A DNA stretch of 64,000 nt. Origin: Phyllostachys edulis. Taxonomy: Eukaryota; Streptophyta; Magnoliopsida; Poales; Poaceae. Position 1 is the first letter of the stretch, and each line of letters begins with the position of its first letter. Made by a program: the position numbers and the translations under genes. A model generated the notes under the pieces. It was not told where the DNA came from. It saw only the letters and a list, made by a program, of their open reading frames with translations, and searched no databases. The DNA lies in assembly GCA_036346405.1 (NCBI GenBank), contig CM070554.1, forward strand, positions 45,283,058-45,347,057, given 5' to 3'. Below, one piece after another: positions 24,284-36,074 of this stretch.

Positions 24284-24609
24284 CTAATCAAACATGTCAA
24301 TGTAAACTTGCTGCAAACTGTGAGCACTGCAGAATTGGTTTATCTCATGATGAATTTTGTCATATATCCATGTCCTGTCATAATGCACAGCATAATTGAG
24401 TAGGGTTTCATAAACAAGCTCTTTATGGAGATGATTGACAACCTACAAGCCCAGAAGTGGATCAAGCAGCTCAGAAACAAGTAAATGAATTTTTTTTCTT
24501 TGACGGGAAAGCAAATGAAAAATAGATAGCACTATACCTCTATCTTGTCAAAGCTGACCATTACACCACCTTTTGTTGCACAAGGAATACCTTTGACCTG
24601 GTTAAGCAC
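24284..24609 (-). pseudogene. Captured two-exon fragment of an erlin (SPFH/band 7) gene
   Basis: Erlins are endoplasmic reticulum lipid-raft proteins of the SPFH family. On the minus strand the first piece (about 24599-24537) encodes VKGIPCATKGGVMVSFDKIE and ends at donor GAG/GTATAG. After a 94-bp intron with acceptor TTGTAG, the second piece (24442-24284) encodes VVNHLHKELVYETLLNY, WIYDKIHHEINQFCSAHSLQ and QVYIDMFD, then TAG where the family has glutamine. This is the highly conserved core of plant and animal erlins, and the intron is kept, so the capture was from genomic DNA. The rest of the gene is not seen. Host for the fragment is CACTA-3. Confidence 0.82.
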
Positions 24610-25439
24610 AATGAGAGGCACACAAATATTTCTATCGTAAACTCGTCTGCTAAAGAAATACAACAATCTTTCAATTGGTATCCCAAAAGTTTAAAACAAG
24701 CAGTGCTCCAAACAAAAAGACACGGCAAGTAAATTAACTAACCTGAGGGATTTTATCAGTATTCTAGAAGCACATGAAAAGACAAACCTTGTATATGGCA
24801 AACCAATATGTACTCTTCATAGGATACATAGCTCTTAATCCGACAATATAGGATCAGTAAGGACAACACTCAAGTTATATCTAGCTTTCAAACCCAAGAA
24901 TCACATCAGCGATCATATCATATATATTTGTTTCTTTCAAACCAGACAAATCGGCATTTCTTATGCATTTTATTGCCTTTTCAAAGAACTTACGTTACCT
25001 TTTTGAGCAAACCAGAGAAAGAGAGCGGTGATAGATTCAACTGAGTAAAAAAATTATCCAAATATAAGGAAAAGGTCATGGTCGGTTGAGTCAAATGTGA
25101 CTAACTATTAGTATTTGGTTTCTCTCTGATTAAGTAACTCTCATATGTTAAGTCTTGCAATTTTTTCTATGTGGCTGCTTCCGGTCATCTAGAAGCAACA
25201 ATTAATGGTTGAGAGAGAGAATTGAGCTGCGAAAAAGGTATATATTTGTTCAGGTTGCATTGCGGGTGTGGACCAAAAGTAACAACACACCAAATTGTCA
25301 TAAATTTGAATACAATAGTCCTCTAATCAATAGAAGATACTAACCATTCCATCACAGAGCAAGGGGTAGAGCGGAGTAGAGCACAAAGCAAGGGGTAGAG
25401 CGGAGTAGAGTACCTTAGTAGCCACGGTAGCAGCCCACA
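24610..25439. other. CACTA-3 AT-rich interior
   Basis: No gene is recognised. A 27-bp direct duplication (GCAAGGGGTAGAGCGGAGTA plus flanks) is present at 25358-25408. Similar wording occurs near 43380 in CACTA-4. Confidence 0.45.
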
Positions 25440-27011
25440 TACCTCACTGTCACCATGCATCAACGAAGTAAAATCAGAAAATAAAATCAGTGCAAACATT
25501 AAAAACCAAAATCAATTGAAAAAGGAGAAAAGGGGGGCTGAATCCCAGGGAGGAAGAAGCAAGAGAGGCGAGCGGCCGAACGCCGGGCGAGCTACCATGG
25601 GGGCGGGCCTAGACAAGTCAGGAGGGCACGGGCGAGCCAGGCCAGGGGGCAACCGAAGGCGACGGCGCGAGCACTGGGGAGCGGTGCAGGAATCGGGCTG
25701 AGCCAGCTCACGGGCAAGCTAGGCCTAGGCGGCGCAGGCCGACCCACGGGCGTGGGCTCGAGGGAGCCGGCCGGGGGCAGCACCGAGCGACGCAGGGGAA
25801 AGAGCTGGCCGGAGGGACCCCATGGCGCCAAGAGGAAGCTCCGGCCAAAGCTTTTGCCAGGGAGAGAGAATGGGGAGAATGAGAGTAATGGGGAATGGCT
25901 TGTGAGGATATATTTGGGGATAAGGTGGATAGCCCTCCCTCCCTCTCATTCTTTCACCTTCCCGCGCTCACACCGCAAAACCCTTCCTGCGTGGCGTTTG
26001 AACTCTACTCACGCCCGCACGCTCGTCAGCGAGGGGAAGACGAAGCTAACGTGTGGGGCCCATGGCGTCAGCGACTCAAGCGCAAGACACAAACGTGGGT
26101 GCGTCACTGTGTAGCTCGACCGGTGCAGTTAGGCAGTTGGGCTCGATCAAGTTAAAGTGGCTCGAGTCTGAGTAGTTAGAGGTTTGAGTTTTGACCGTTA
26201 GATTGAAATCGGACAGCTCAAGTGAAAGGGACGTTCGGATGGTCCGAACGTTCCTTTCAATCCAGTGCGTTGATTTCCAATCGAACGATTCACAGTGATG
26301 AGGACAATCAAGTGGTCTGAACGTTCCCGTCAATCTCGACGGTGCGTTTCAAATCGGACAGCTGAAATGACTTCGCTTTCATTTGGGCTGGCCCGAGCGC
26401 GAAGAAGGTTGGATTTGAATCGGACGATCCATGTGTGGTTGAGTTTTGGACTGACTGGGGCTGAGTGGCTTGGGCTAGATCAAGTCAACAGAGGTTGGCT
26501 CGCTCAACTCAACAGTGCTGAGTTTGAGTTCAAATCCAGTTTGACCAACCAAGTAGAAGATTTGACCGAGGCTATAAAAATAGAAATAAAACTCTAAAAA
26601 TTCTAAAATTAATCAAAGTGGTTACTGGGAGGACCTAGTACCCAAATAAAATCTTAAACCCCACTGTTCAAGAATTATTTGCTTAATCTTAATTTCAAAC
26701 CTACAATAGGTTATTGATTTAAGTTTAAATTTTAAGTGGGCTGAGTTTAGTTCTAAAAATTTGGAAAAATTATTTTAATTCATGATAAATATTTTATTAT
26801 TTGAATAAGTTATTTCTAGAAGATGATCCCAAAAATTTATTTCCACTTTTATTTGGAACTTCGATTTGAGTTGTAAGTTTTCTTTGTTTTCAAAATTTTC
26901 AAATGCCACAAATTATGCAAATGCTCCAGAAAAACCAATGCATGTTCAAAAGTTTTAATTTCTCCTCATTTTTATATATTTGAAATATAAACTCAAGTTT
27001 GGGTTGTTACA
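25440..27011 (-). repeat. Gypsy LTR fragment, minus strand
   Basis: The border at 27011 reads TGTAACAACCC on the minus strand, an LTR start. Going left it shows the same plan as the Tekay-A LTR: AT-rich zone, GTTCGGAC/TCCGAACG repeats (26230-26410), a TATA-like CCCAAATATATCC (about 25912) and a GC-rich stretch (25550-25870). The inner limit near 25440 is uncertain. Confidence 0.68.
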
Positions 27012-27081
27012 ACCATCTAGCTACACTGACCGAGCCAGGCTCCGACTCGCACCGCGTGTGTGTCACTGCCATCTCGGGCCC

Positions 27082-28421
27082 TGTAACATCCTGAAAAATG
27101 ATTTGTGTTTCAAATATATAAAAGTATGTGAATTTCAAAAACTTTTGTTGAAAATTCAAAAGTTTGTACTTGGTTTCAATTTTTGTTTCTAAAATTCAAA
27201 CTTTTGACAAGAAATCAAGATTATTTTTAATTTCAGAAAAATGTGTGTATTAAAGTCTCTGGAAATACTTTTATAAAATACTAGGTAAATTATCATGAAT
27301 TAACATAATTTTTGCCAAATTTTTAGAAGTTATTTCGATCTCATTAAAATTCTAGCTAGGTCTCTAAAACAGATTTACAAAGGAATTTAAATCTGGCAAT
27401 TAAAATATAAACAGTAGTCAAAATTATTTTTACTAAGTTCTAGGTGAACCCAGGAGCACCCACAAAAAAATTTAGCATTTTTCAAAATTTTCTTGTATTT
27501 TAAATCAGCCGGTCAAACTCTTTGCCTTTTCGGTCAAAACCCTTTTAAACCCTAACCCAAACTCCAAACCGACCGGACATCCGATGCGGATCGAACGGCT
27601 CACATCCATTGTGCCATTCGGACGGTCCGAACGGCCCAACGCATCTGGGCCGTTCATTTTTTATCGTAGGGATCGAGCCAACGGTGCTAGCCCAAGTCTT
27701 GAAAACAGTTGACCAAGAAACAAAAGGGTTTGATCAAGGCTTTAAAAATAGGAATAAAATTCCTAAAATTCTGAAATAAATCAGAGGGGTTCCTGGGACA
27801 TCCTAGGACTCAATTAAAATATTAAACTTCACTTTTCAAGATTTAATTTGAATAATTTAAATTCAAACTTAGAATAGGTCTTTCATTTGAGTTTGAAACA
27901 AAAGGGTTTGACCAAGGCTTTAAAAATTGGAATAAAATTATATTAATACATGATAATTATTATAGTATTTCAATAAATTATTTCCAGAAGATAAAAAGAG
28001 TTTTTGTTCTTGTTTTCTTTTGGAACTTATAATTGAGTTGTAGGTTTAAACTTTATTTGAGATTTTCCAATTGCAATAAAATATGCAAAAGTTTCCAAAA
28101 AGTCATGCATGGATTCAATTCGGTGCTTGATCAGTTTTATGACCTAATTGAGGTTGGTAAGGTGTACTTGATATCTAGAGGCTTGGCAAAAAATATAATA
28201 ATTAATTGTTTGCAAAACTATTTTCAAACTCGAATTTAAATTTAAATCAATTTCTGAACTCAATTCTCACAATTGTAGGAGGTGAAATCACCACCTCTAG
28301 TGAGAGGGTTATCATATCCAACTTCATCCATCAAACCAAATATAATCTTCAACCATCCAGAATCATCTCATACAACCAACCAAACAAAACCCTGTATCAT
28401 CTCATACAACCAACCAAACAG
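27082..28421. repeat. Composite gypsy LTR fragments
   Basis: It starts TGTAACATCCTG and for about 600 bp closely follows the Tekay-A 3' LTR start at 6896, plus strand. From about 27711 the text instead resembles the minus-strand LTR at 26550-27000, so two LTR pieces are joined head to tail in opposite orientation. A short internal duplication (AAACAAAAGGGTTTGA) lies at 27717 and 27897. Confidence 0.62.
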
Positions 28422-28618
28422 ACTGACCTCCCCTTGAGTTGATCTTGACCGTCAGGACCTCCCCTTGAGTTGATCTTGACCGTCAAGACCTCCTTTGGTT
28501 TTGATCTTGACCGTCAGGGCCTCCTGTCAGGACCTCCCCTTGTTGATCTTGACCGTCAGGATCTCCCCTTGAGTCGATCTTGACCGTCAAGACCTCCTTT
28601 GGTTTTGATCTTGACCGT
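28422..28618 (+). repeat. Minisatellite, unit about 38-40 bp
   Basis: Five to six imperfect copies of a unit containing GACCTCCCCTTGAGTTGATC followed by TTGACCGTCA. Some copies have the variant CCTTTGGTTTTGATC. It separates two LTR fragments inside CACTA-3. Confidence 0.9.
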
Positions 28619-28621
28619 GAG

Positions 28622-29800
28622 TGTGACATCCCAAATCTAGGTTTGTGTTTCAACCCTCAGAAAATTCAAACTCAAATCAATAACCTAAGTTAAGTTCGAA
28701 TTTAAATTATACAAATTAAATCATGAAGAGTGGGTTTTAAAATTTTATATAAGTACTAGACCATCCCAGGAACACCCCTGAATTATTTCAGAATTTTTAT
28801 AATTTTATTTCTATTTTTAACACAGAAACATTAGAAAATCAAATTGGTCAAACCCTTTAGCCGTTCGGACCAATCACTGTTCATATGGCTTGAGCCAGAC
28901 TCCAAAGTCGAGATCAAGGCCACCGACTAGGGCCGATTGCCTAACCACCAAACCCGCCAGCGCGCGTGGGCCATTCGATCTTAAACGAACCGCCCGGATC
29001 AGTTGGGCCGTTCGGACCACCCCAACGTCCCGCGTGATCCGGACCATGGAAACTCAATCGTGTGGTCCACACGAGAGGTCTGATCGGACAGTCCGATCGT
29101 CCCCCTTGATCCAAAACATCAAAATTCAATCGCACGGTCCGAATACCACAACCAAGCCGATGCGCCACTTGACTACACCGCACAAGCTCCTTTCGCAGTC
29201 GCTGCCAGCGGGCCCCACTGTTAGAATGAGAGGCTAGCATAGCACTCGGTAGGAAAAGTAATAAAAGCATTAGAAAATCTGGAAAACGATTATTTATACA
29301 CTAAAAAATACGTTTAACTTCAAAATTGCATAACTATTACATTTTTACTCCAAATCCAGTGAAACCAATTTTGTTATTTTTCATTTTAGATGAACTTTAT
29401 TTAAAAATAGGTTGCAACCTTTTCACTATCACATAAAATATATTTTGTGGAGAGTGATCCAAAACTGAGTTATTTTTGAACTAGAAAAGGCTATTAACTT
29501 TAAAAATACATAACTATTTCATCTCAACTCCAAAATGGATGAAACCAGTACTGATAATTTTCATTTTTAATGAAATTTATATTAAAATTATTTTCAAACA
29601 TGTCTATGTAGTAGAGAGTATTATTTTGGTTGCTCTTTTTATTTGGAGTTCATAAATTGAAAGTGTATGTTTAATCTTTGATTAAGATTTTCAAGTGCAA
29701 TAAGTTATACAAATATTTCCAAAATGTCATGCATGCCATTTTAGTCTTATAATAATATTCCCTATTTACCTATGTAATCCTTGTTCGCACTACTGCTCTA
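28622..29800 (+). repeat. Gypsy LTR fragment, plus strand
   Basis: It starts TGTGACATCCC and has the AT-rich zone, CGTTCGGACC/GGTCCGA repeats (28860-29150) and a later AT-rich tail resembling 8690-8950 of the Tekay-A LTR (TTTTGTT.TTTT...CACATAAAAT). The region between is shortened. Confidence 0.65.
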
Positions 29801-29829
29801 CAAATTTTGACCAAATAATTAAAAAAACA

Positions 29830-30528
29830 GTGAACAGTAACTGCTATTATCCCCATCAGTTATGTTGACCTGGTTGACTTGGCTATTATCCCCGGCAGTT
29901 ACGTTGACCTGGTTGACTCTTTTCAAGGGCAGATGTATTGTAGCTAACATAAAAACATTGTCAGCAGATAACGGGACCCGTAATCTCTTGGACATTGCCG
30001 GCACATGTTTTGCCACTCATCCTATTTTTTTCGGTAGTTAATTGCCCTTAATTCTATGTCATGGTGTAGAGATAACATGTAAGTTCAATCATAGGAACAA
30101 TTTGCATAGATGTATTTGTATTGTCATCTGCGCAATTGTGACAGTGCATTTAAGTCAAAATTTTCGCGCCTGAGTCTAAATTTTTTCATCTTCCCGCTCA
30201 AACGGTATCCCCGGCAGTTAGGTTGACTCGGTTGACTTTTTTTAGGGCAAAAGCATTGTTGTACCTAATTTAAAAACATTGCCAGCAGATACATTGTTCT
30301 AGACAATATTTATTCCCAGCAGATAGGTTGACCTGGTTGACTTTTTCTACGGCAGATGTATTGTTGCTAACGTTAAAACATTACCGGCAGATAGATTGTT
30401 CTAGAAAATAATTATTTCTGGCAGATAATGGGACCCCTAAAATCTTGGATATTGCCGGCAGATAGATTGCCACTAATCCAGTTTTTCCCCGCAGATAATT
30501 GCCCTTAATACTATGCCATAGTGTAGTG
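29830..30528. repeat. CACTA-3 right subterminal and terminal repeats
   Basis: Repeated CCCCGGCAGTTA and GCCGGCAGATA(GATTG) units, with a longer repeated phrase GTTGACCTGGTTGACT at about 29868, 29903, 30227 and 30327, ending in the terminal inverted repeat at 30528. Confidence 0.88.
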
Positions 30529-30888
30529 AGAATTAGCGCATTTCAAACGTTCGGTTTGGACCGTGGTTATTGTGTTTCAATTTGTATACGCGCAGATTGC
30601 CATGTCATGATGCAGGTTTATGAGGTGCAAAAAGAAGTTGTCGCTCTGCACACTACCAGATCCGAAATCGCAGCACCCTTCATGCGTGGGCCGACGATGG
30701 CGAGGCGAGCTCGCGCATGTAGTCTTATTTTGCTTGCTTCAACTAGGTAAGACCAAGTCAACCTTATAAGTTGATCTCTTCCCACCTGGACTAGCAATAT
30801 GGTACTAAACTTCCCACCTTAGTGAGCCTTTGGGATTTCCTAGGATTTATAAACAATATTATTTGGGCCAAGCCCATATACTCCAACA
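30529..30888 (-). repeat. Copia 5' LTR, 5' part (split by CACTA-3)
   Basis: It continues the LTR of 21589-22238 and matches 20798-21092 of the other copy. The LTR starts at 30888 on the minus strand with TGTTGGAG. ATAGC (30889-30893) would be one target copy, but the partner is outside the window. Confidence 0.83.
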
Positions 30889-33247
30889 ATAGCCTAATTA
30901 GAGCCCCGTCTAATTATAGAGGCTATTTTGAAGCATCTCTAATCTCTAGACTAATCATACTTCTAATTGCTATAAAGCATGACTTTAGTGAGGCCTAAGC
31001 CGTGAGTGAAGAACTCAACGACTGAATGCTTTAGAGGGTACCCAAGGGGCTGAGGGGCTGTCTTACGTGGTAGAGTTGGAAATTCAAGTTAGACTCCCAT
31101 TCCAATTCAAGTTGGTTTCCACTTTCCTCCTGTGCTACGAATATTCCAAAGGCTGTATGTCTCTCGTCCGAGCTCCAAATTAGGCGTTTGAAGACTCTAA
31201 ATTGTAACCCACGAAAAGATCCACAACTTTTAAATTGGACTGACCAATTAATTAAGCGTTGTTTCCGTGATCAAAATTGCCTTATAAGTTGACTCGGATA
31301 CATTTCGGACTCTGTATAGTTTGTCTCGAGGGGCCCATAACTCCCACGTATGAGCTTCAAATGAAGTTTGTGAGAACCCTAATTTTTACTACTCGACAAG
31401 ATCTACAACTTTTTAGTTATGAAGTTATTTCGGATGCCAAACCGTGTTGCAATATCGCAAAAAGAAATTGGATCCTTGTTGGCCTGCTGAATATGGAATA
31501 TATCAATTTCCTTATCTATTTCACCTTCTTCCTTTAAGACTTGCTTGCAATCATCTGAAAGCAAGTGAATAAGTTTCCTTACTAATGTGTGGGTCCCACT
31601 ATTGATTTCATATCTAAAATTGGGGTGCACATAGTTGTCCTCCATGTCATGGATGTGTGGTGTTTCCTTTATAACTATTTAGTTTGAACTATGAATTGAG
31701 CAAATTATATATGCATTTCAATCATCTCGACAAAAGAATCATCATGAGTGCATCCAAACTAAGATTTCAAGTTGTCTTGATCGTTGGAAGGTCATGGAAA
31801 TATATTCGAAACCCATCGATTTGCCAGTTTAGGAGCAGACTTCTCCATATGAGTTGATTTAGCTTTGAAAGAACATGAAAAATCGTGTTTTCCTGATATA
31901 CACAACTTTTGCATGTATATCTCGAATTTATACGATTAATAGTACAGTGTGTTGCATTAGTGACACATAAAATAGAAACTGGCACTAGGAGAGGGTATGC
32001 AATACATATGAAAGTAGTGCCAACAAAAATGAGCCATGGAGGAACTGTTGTAAAAATTAGCAGTTTTAGCAAATATTCAGATATAATTCTAGCAGCAATT
32101 AACATAATTAAAGCACATTTCCAGCAGCATATATATAAATGACATGAAAACATGTAATTTCTTCATGTCAAATAAACATGATAATATGCTCACAAGATAG
32201 GATTCAAAAACATATAAAATAAGCATAATGCTCAGATTTAATTGTTTGTTTATTGCTCTCAAATGTCGGACTACTGAAGATAAAATCTTGGCCTCCTTGC
32301 CACTTGGGTTAATATAATATCACAAATTAAATATAACAATTCTCTGAAATAAATTAGGCCTTGAGCTCAAATAAAATCTTGCTAGTCTTATTAGTCACTT
32401 AATGCAAATCATCAAATCTGAATTCACTTGACTGAAGGTAATTAATTCTAGCATGGAGCACAGTTGAGTGGCAAAATGGAGATGGCGATGAGTGGGGAGG
32501 AAGTAGACAGGCGCAACTTGAGCTTTAATGGCGAGACAATGGCTCTCTCCTCATGGATTCTAGACGGCCCGAGGGTGTTGTAACGTTGCATTGTCACTGG
32601 CAGGGATGGGACAGCTCAGGCAGGCCTACATGGCGCTGGCGATGATCAAGCAAGGTCAAAGCTGCAGCGACGGGGAGTGTGGCTTTGTCAGCGCCTGATG
32701 TCATGACATGCTTGGCATGCGCGAGCGCTTTGATGTGCCAAGCATGAGGTGGATGTTGATGCCTGCTAGGTGGGTCCCAGGCCCACCGGTCAGTGGCAGT
32801 GGCGGACGCAGTGAGAGAGAAAACTCCTCAGCGAAAATACGCCTTTGGCGAAGGGAGACGACGATAAGAAGGCAGCTTGGGCAAGGACGATGCACGGGCT
32901 GGAAACAGTGGAGTGGAAAGGATTTGGCTCAACAAGGATTTCCATATTTTAAAATATTTTCCGATTTGATTTAATTCCAAAAATTGAGTTTCAATTTTTA
33001 AAATGTGCAAACCAACTCAATATTATTTTTTTGAAAAGTTTTGGGAAGGCTGCTTAGATTATTAGGAACTCAAATAAATCATTTCGAGGTTCTGATCAAG
33101 CTTTGATTAATTTCGAAAATTCAAAAACATCCGGTGGAAATGAGGAAAACCTTCTAAATAAATGCCAATTTTTTTGAAAAACCTCAAAATGCAGAAATGA
33201 TGATTTTGAATGTAATAAATCTGGTTTTGAAATTTTAGGATGTTACA
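30889..33247 (-). repeat. Gypsy-type LTR remnant, minus strand
   Basis: The minus strand starts TGTAACATCCTAAAATTTC at 33247, an LTR start, and shows a GC-rich central part (32500-32930) with the familiar GGTGGGTCCCAGGCCCACCGG segment. The copia element interrupts it at 30888/30889. Open frames inside it (for example 31277-31537 and 32708-32974) have no recognisable product. Confidence 0.62.
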
Positions 33248-36074
33248 TTTGTTATTTGGTTTTGTTTGAATTTCCATGCATACAACATCTGAAATTTATA
33301 TTTATTACAATTAGGGCTGTTAATTTAATACGTAGGATCAATTGACACTATTTCAATAAAACAGACACCTAATGGATAAAATAGAAAACATGAACCATTA
33401 ATATTTGATTGACAGAAAATTATGAATCTGATTGCTAAAGTTAAAACAGGATGGTCGTGTGTGTGGAACCTTTCTAAAAAAGAGTGACATGTGGTGAAAA
33501 ATGGAATCCCATTGCTTCTGCATAAACAATAATATTCGAATCTTTTGTCAAAAAAAAAAATGTAATATGCACGCACTAGATCAGCTGAAACGAGAATACA
33601 CCCGGAAACCGAAGTGTAGATTATGTTTGAAAACATGCATATTCATGTCCTGACCTGACTCCCTTAATGATGCTAAAACGAAGTTGCATTGCAAATTGCA
33701 ATAGTAATCGGTAGGCTTACTGTTATTCATGCGCATGTATTGATAAATCATACAATAAAGTTTGTGTTCCAGACATCCTAAAGGTTTATTGGTCTTGCTC
33801 AACCCTAACATATACATGTCCAGTACAATATTGTTCGATTAAAATATACATGTGTCGATCAGTGCATTTGATTCCATATTCTCTCCCACATGATTATTAA
33901 ACACGTCCCAGTACTATATATAGTGCTCGATCGCAGTACAGCATCCTTAGGATATATAATCCCCTCTAACCGACAACCAACCCCTCTTCACTGTTCTTCC
34001 TTCTCTCCACAACTAGCTATCTCCAATGATCTCCTTTGCACCATATAATATCATATACAATATAGTTAATCACACAGCAACATCCTGCAGCTAAAGACGA
34101 CATTCCTCTAACCATGTGCATCCATATCTATATACTATATTATTTGCATTAATACTCAACAGACAAGCTTAGCTAGCTCGCTCACAGAGAACTCTTCAGT
34201 ACACTTCAAGTTGTTAGGATCACTGATCAGACTTGTCCAGGAGAGCGAAACCAGCTCACGAGCAAGACAAGCACAGTTCAGTGCATGCACTCTTGTAATG
34301 ACACTTACATCTGCTGCAGCCTGCAGCTAGCTTACACGCTTCAAGCAATCTGTACAGTCTGATCCTATAAGTTGCTGCTTTCCAGTGATGTGTAAGTTAG
34401 ATGCAGCCGTTCATACAAGGCGGTAGTGCATTGCATGAGTTACTTGCACCATTGCAGAAATCTTCTATAACACAGTGTGGTCTCTGGCCACTGCCTCCTG
34501 GGGCAAGCAGCTAGTTGGTGTATGCATGCACACATGTCCTTAAATTCCTATATAAATGTCACAGTTGACATCTTGCTAGCTATCTGATCCCCCCGTGTGT
34601 TGCTCAGTGCATGATGTACTGCACTTTGCTGGATGTGAGCACTGTCATGTCGCTAAATGCTCTGAAAGCTGCAGCACACAGGGAAATGTTGGTAAATGCC
34701 TTCTCTTGCATTGGAAAAGTTAAGGCTAGATATGGGCTTCTGATATCTGTATTCAAGCCTGTGCAAGGAAGGGAACAAGGCAAGCGCAGAGCACGGTTAT
34801 GAAGCTATTTTATCAGCTGAGTACAAAAGACAAAAGGCTATATATGAATGTCTTTAAGTATGTTTTTGTTGGGGGCGAAAAATTAGGAACGAAACAAAAA
34901 GTTGCATCGAGAATGGAGAAGGGAATATGTACTGTGGAGAATGGAATCCAAGTACTGCTAGCTGCAGGCATCAGAGGAAATATATCCTAGATGGTGTTCT
35001 GGCATCACATGCATGTGCATGGTTTAATTTTAGTTCCACTGCTGGAATGTGTCAGTGAGAGATTAATTTGTAAGCAGGGAGGGGAAGATGGCATCTTCCT
35101 CCTCACTTCTCATGCACTAAAGTCAGTTGTGTCTGTACGTTGTGATCCTAGTTATCTCTCTCATAGTTGCGAGCTGATCACCATGGCATGTAGTAACACA
35201 CACGCACACACACAAATGAAGACACCAACAGTACCGATGAATGAGACACATGCATGTGAACTTAACTAACCCAAATCAGTCAGATAGGTTCGAAGTAGTT
35301 TACATTTACTCTTTGCCACATTGCACTCAATATCTAAGTTCAGATGAAGACTAGTATATGCTTAGAGGTTAACAAGAAACTAATAGCTAGTAAACCTGTC
35401 ATACGTGAACAAGTACCTAATACATATTAGTGTAGAAAATTAATGTACCACAAGTGTGAGTAATATCTTGATCAGTCCTATGGTATGTATGTCCATATAC
35501 GAAACAACAGGAGTACGTTATGAACTAAATTCAAAGGATTGATTGATAGTTACACGTCCTTTCAAGAACATAGCTAGATAGTACAATTAAAACTGACCCA
35601 GGCAAAGAGCTATTGAGTACAAAGAACTTTGACAATATTCATGTGGAGAAACAGAGACATTTATGCAATTTACAAATATAGTACATATAACATTCAATCT
35701 TAAATGTATGCCTGTGCGAAGTAGTTGCATGATGTTTTGAGCAATGACAAAAGCAATATTTCAAGGAACAAGATAAAGTAATTTTATACTTAAATCCATC
35801 TAAATTTTTTCATCCAGGCAAGTAAATTCTTGAATTAGAACTCAACATCTTGTTACAGCATATCACAAATCACTTGAGGTGTTATCTTTCAAGTACAGTT
35901 TCATTTCCGAAGGGAAATGATTTCCTCAAGTCAATTCCACGGAAATAAGGACATCGGAAAGAAAATAACAAGGATGAAATTAAATTTCTCAAACCAACAT
36001 TTCTACGAAGCAAGAGATGTGAATAAATACAAAGCATTTGTATTGTAATTGCGATACAACCGTGGAAATCGAAC
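33248..36074. other. Intergenic, 3' side of the zinc-finger gene
   Basis: 2.8 kb with no supported coding region. It contains a TATA-like element at 33914-33923 and a pyrimidine-rich leader-like stretch after it (about 33960-34030), and a short CA run near 35198-35214. The short open frames at 34611-34990 and 34991-35269 have no family resemblance and are probably chance. Confidence 0.55.
33914..33923 (+). promoter_or_regulatory. Possible TATA box
   Basis: CTATATATAG, followed about 35 bases on by a CT-rich leader-like sequence (CCCCTCTAACC ... CTTCACTGTTCTTCCTTCTC). The layout looks like a plant core promoter, but no open reading frame follows. If real, it would drive a non-coding transcript. 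Confidence 0.3.

Larger units (their letters stand above)
22239..30528. mobile_element. CACTA-3, 8.3-kb non-autonomous CACTA carrying host gene pieces
   Basis: The left end is CACTACACCATGGTATAGTA and the right end, read inward, is CACTACACTATGGCATAGTA. The flanks are the duplicated target AGA (22236-22238 and 30529-30531). Removing the element and one AGA restores continuity with the uninterrupted LTR copy at about 20795. The subterminal repeats are of another type from CACTA-1, -2 and -4: CCCGGCAGTTA and GCCGGCAGATA. No transposase gene is seen. The interior holds antisense fragments of an SMP/TEX2-like gene and an erlin gene, an isolated exon-like stretch, and pieces of gypsy LTRs. Confidence 0.94.
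16277..30888 (-). mobile_element. Ty1/copia element, minus strand, partial and nested
   Basis: Read from right to left: 5' LTR copy (30888-30529 joined to 22238-21589), a gag fragment, a second LTR-like copy (21092-20152), gag, zinc knuckle, protease, integrase remnant, and reverse transcriptase up to 16277. The order IN before RT is that of Ty1/copia. CACTA-2 and CACTA-3 are inserted in it with clear 3-bp target duplications, and CACTA-1 cuts its reverse transcriptase. RNase H and the 3' LTR are expected left of the window. Its outer right border is TGTTGGAGTATATGGG (minus strand, from 30888). Confidence 0.85.

Noticed and set aside
25516..26155. GC-rich overlapping frames in CACTA-3
   Set aside because: Arginine/proline/glycine-rich frames in both strands arise from the GC-rich centre of an LTR; no domain was found.
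28422..28618. Regular direct repeats as a CRISPR-like array
   Set aside because: There are no unique spacers between units; it is a minisatellite in a plant transposon.
34212..34370. Possible microRNA hairpin (ATCAGACT / AGTCTGAT arms)
   Set aside because: The pairing is only 8-10 bases over a loop of more than 100 bases, and no known plant microRNA sequence is seen.
34611..35269. Three consecutive short plus-strand frames
   Set aside because: Low-complexity-free but without any recognisable domain, splice connection or codon bias; probably chance.
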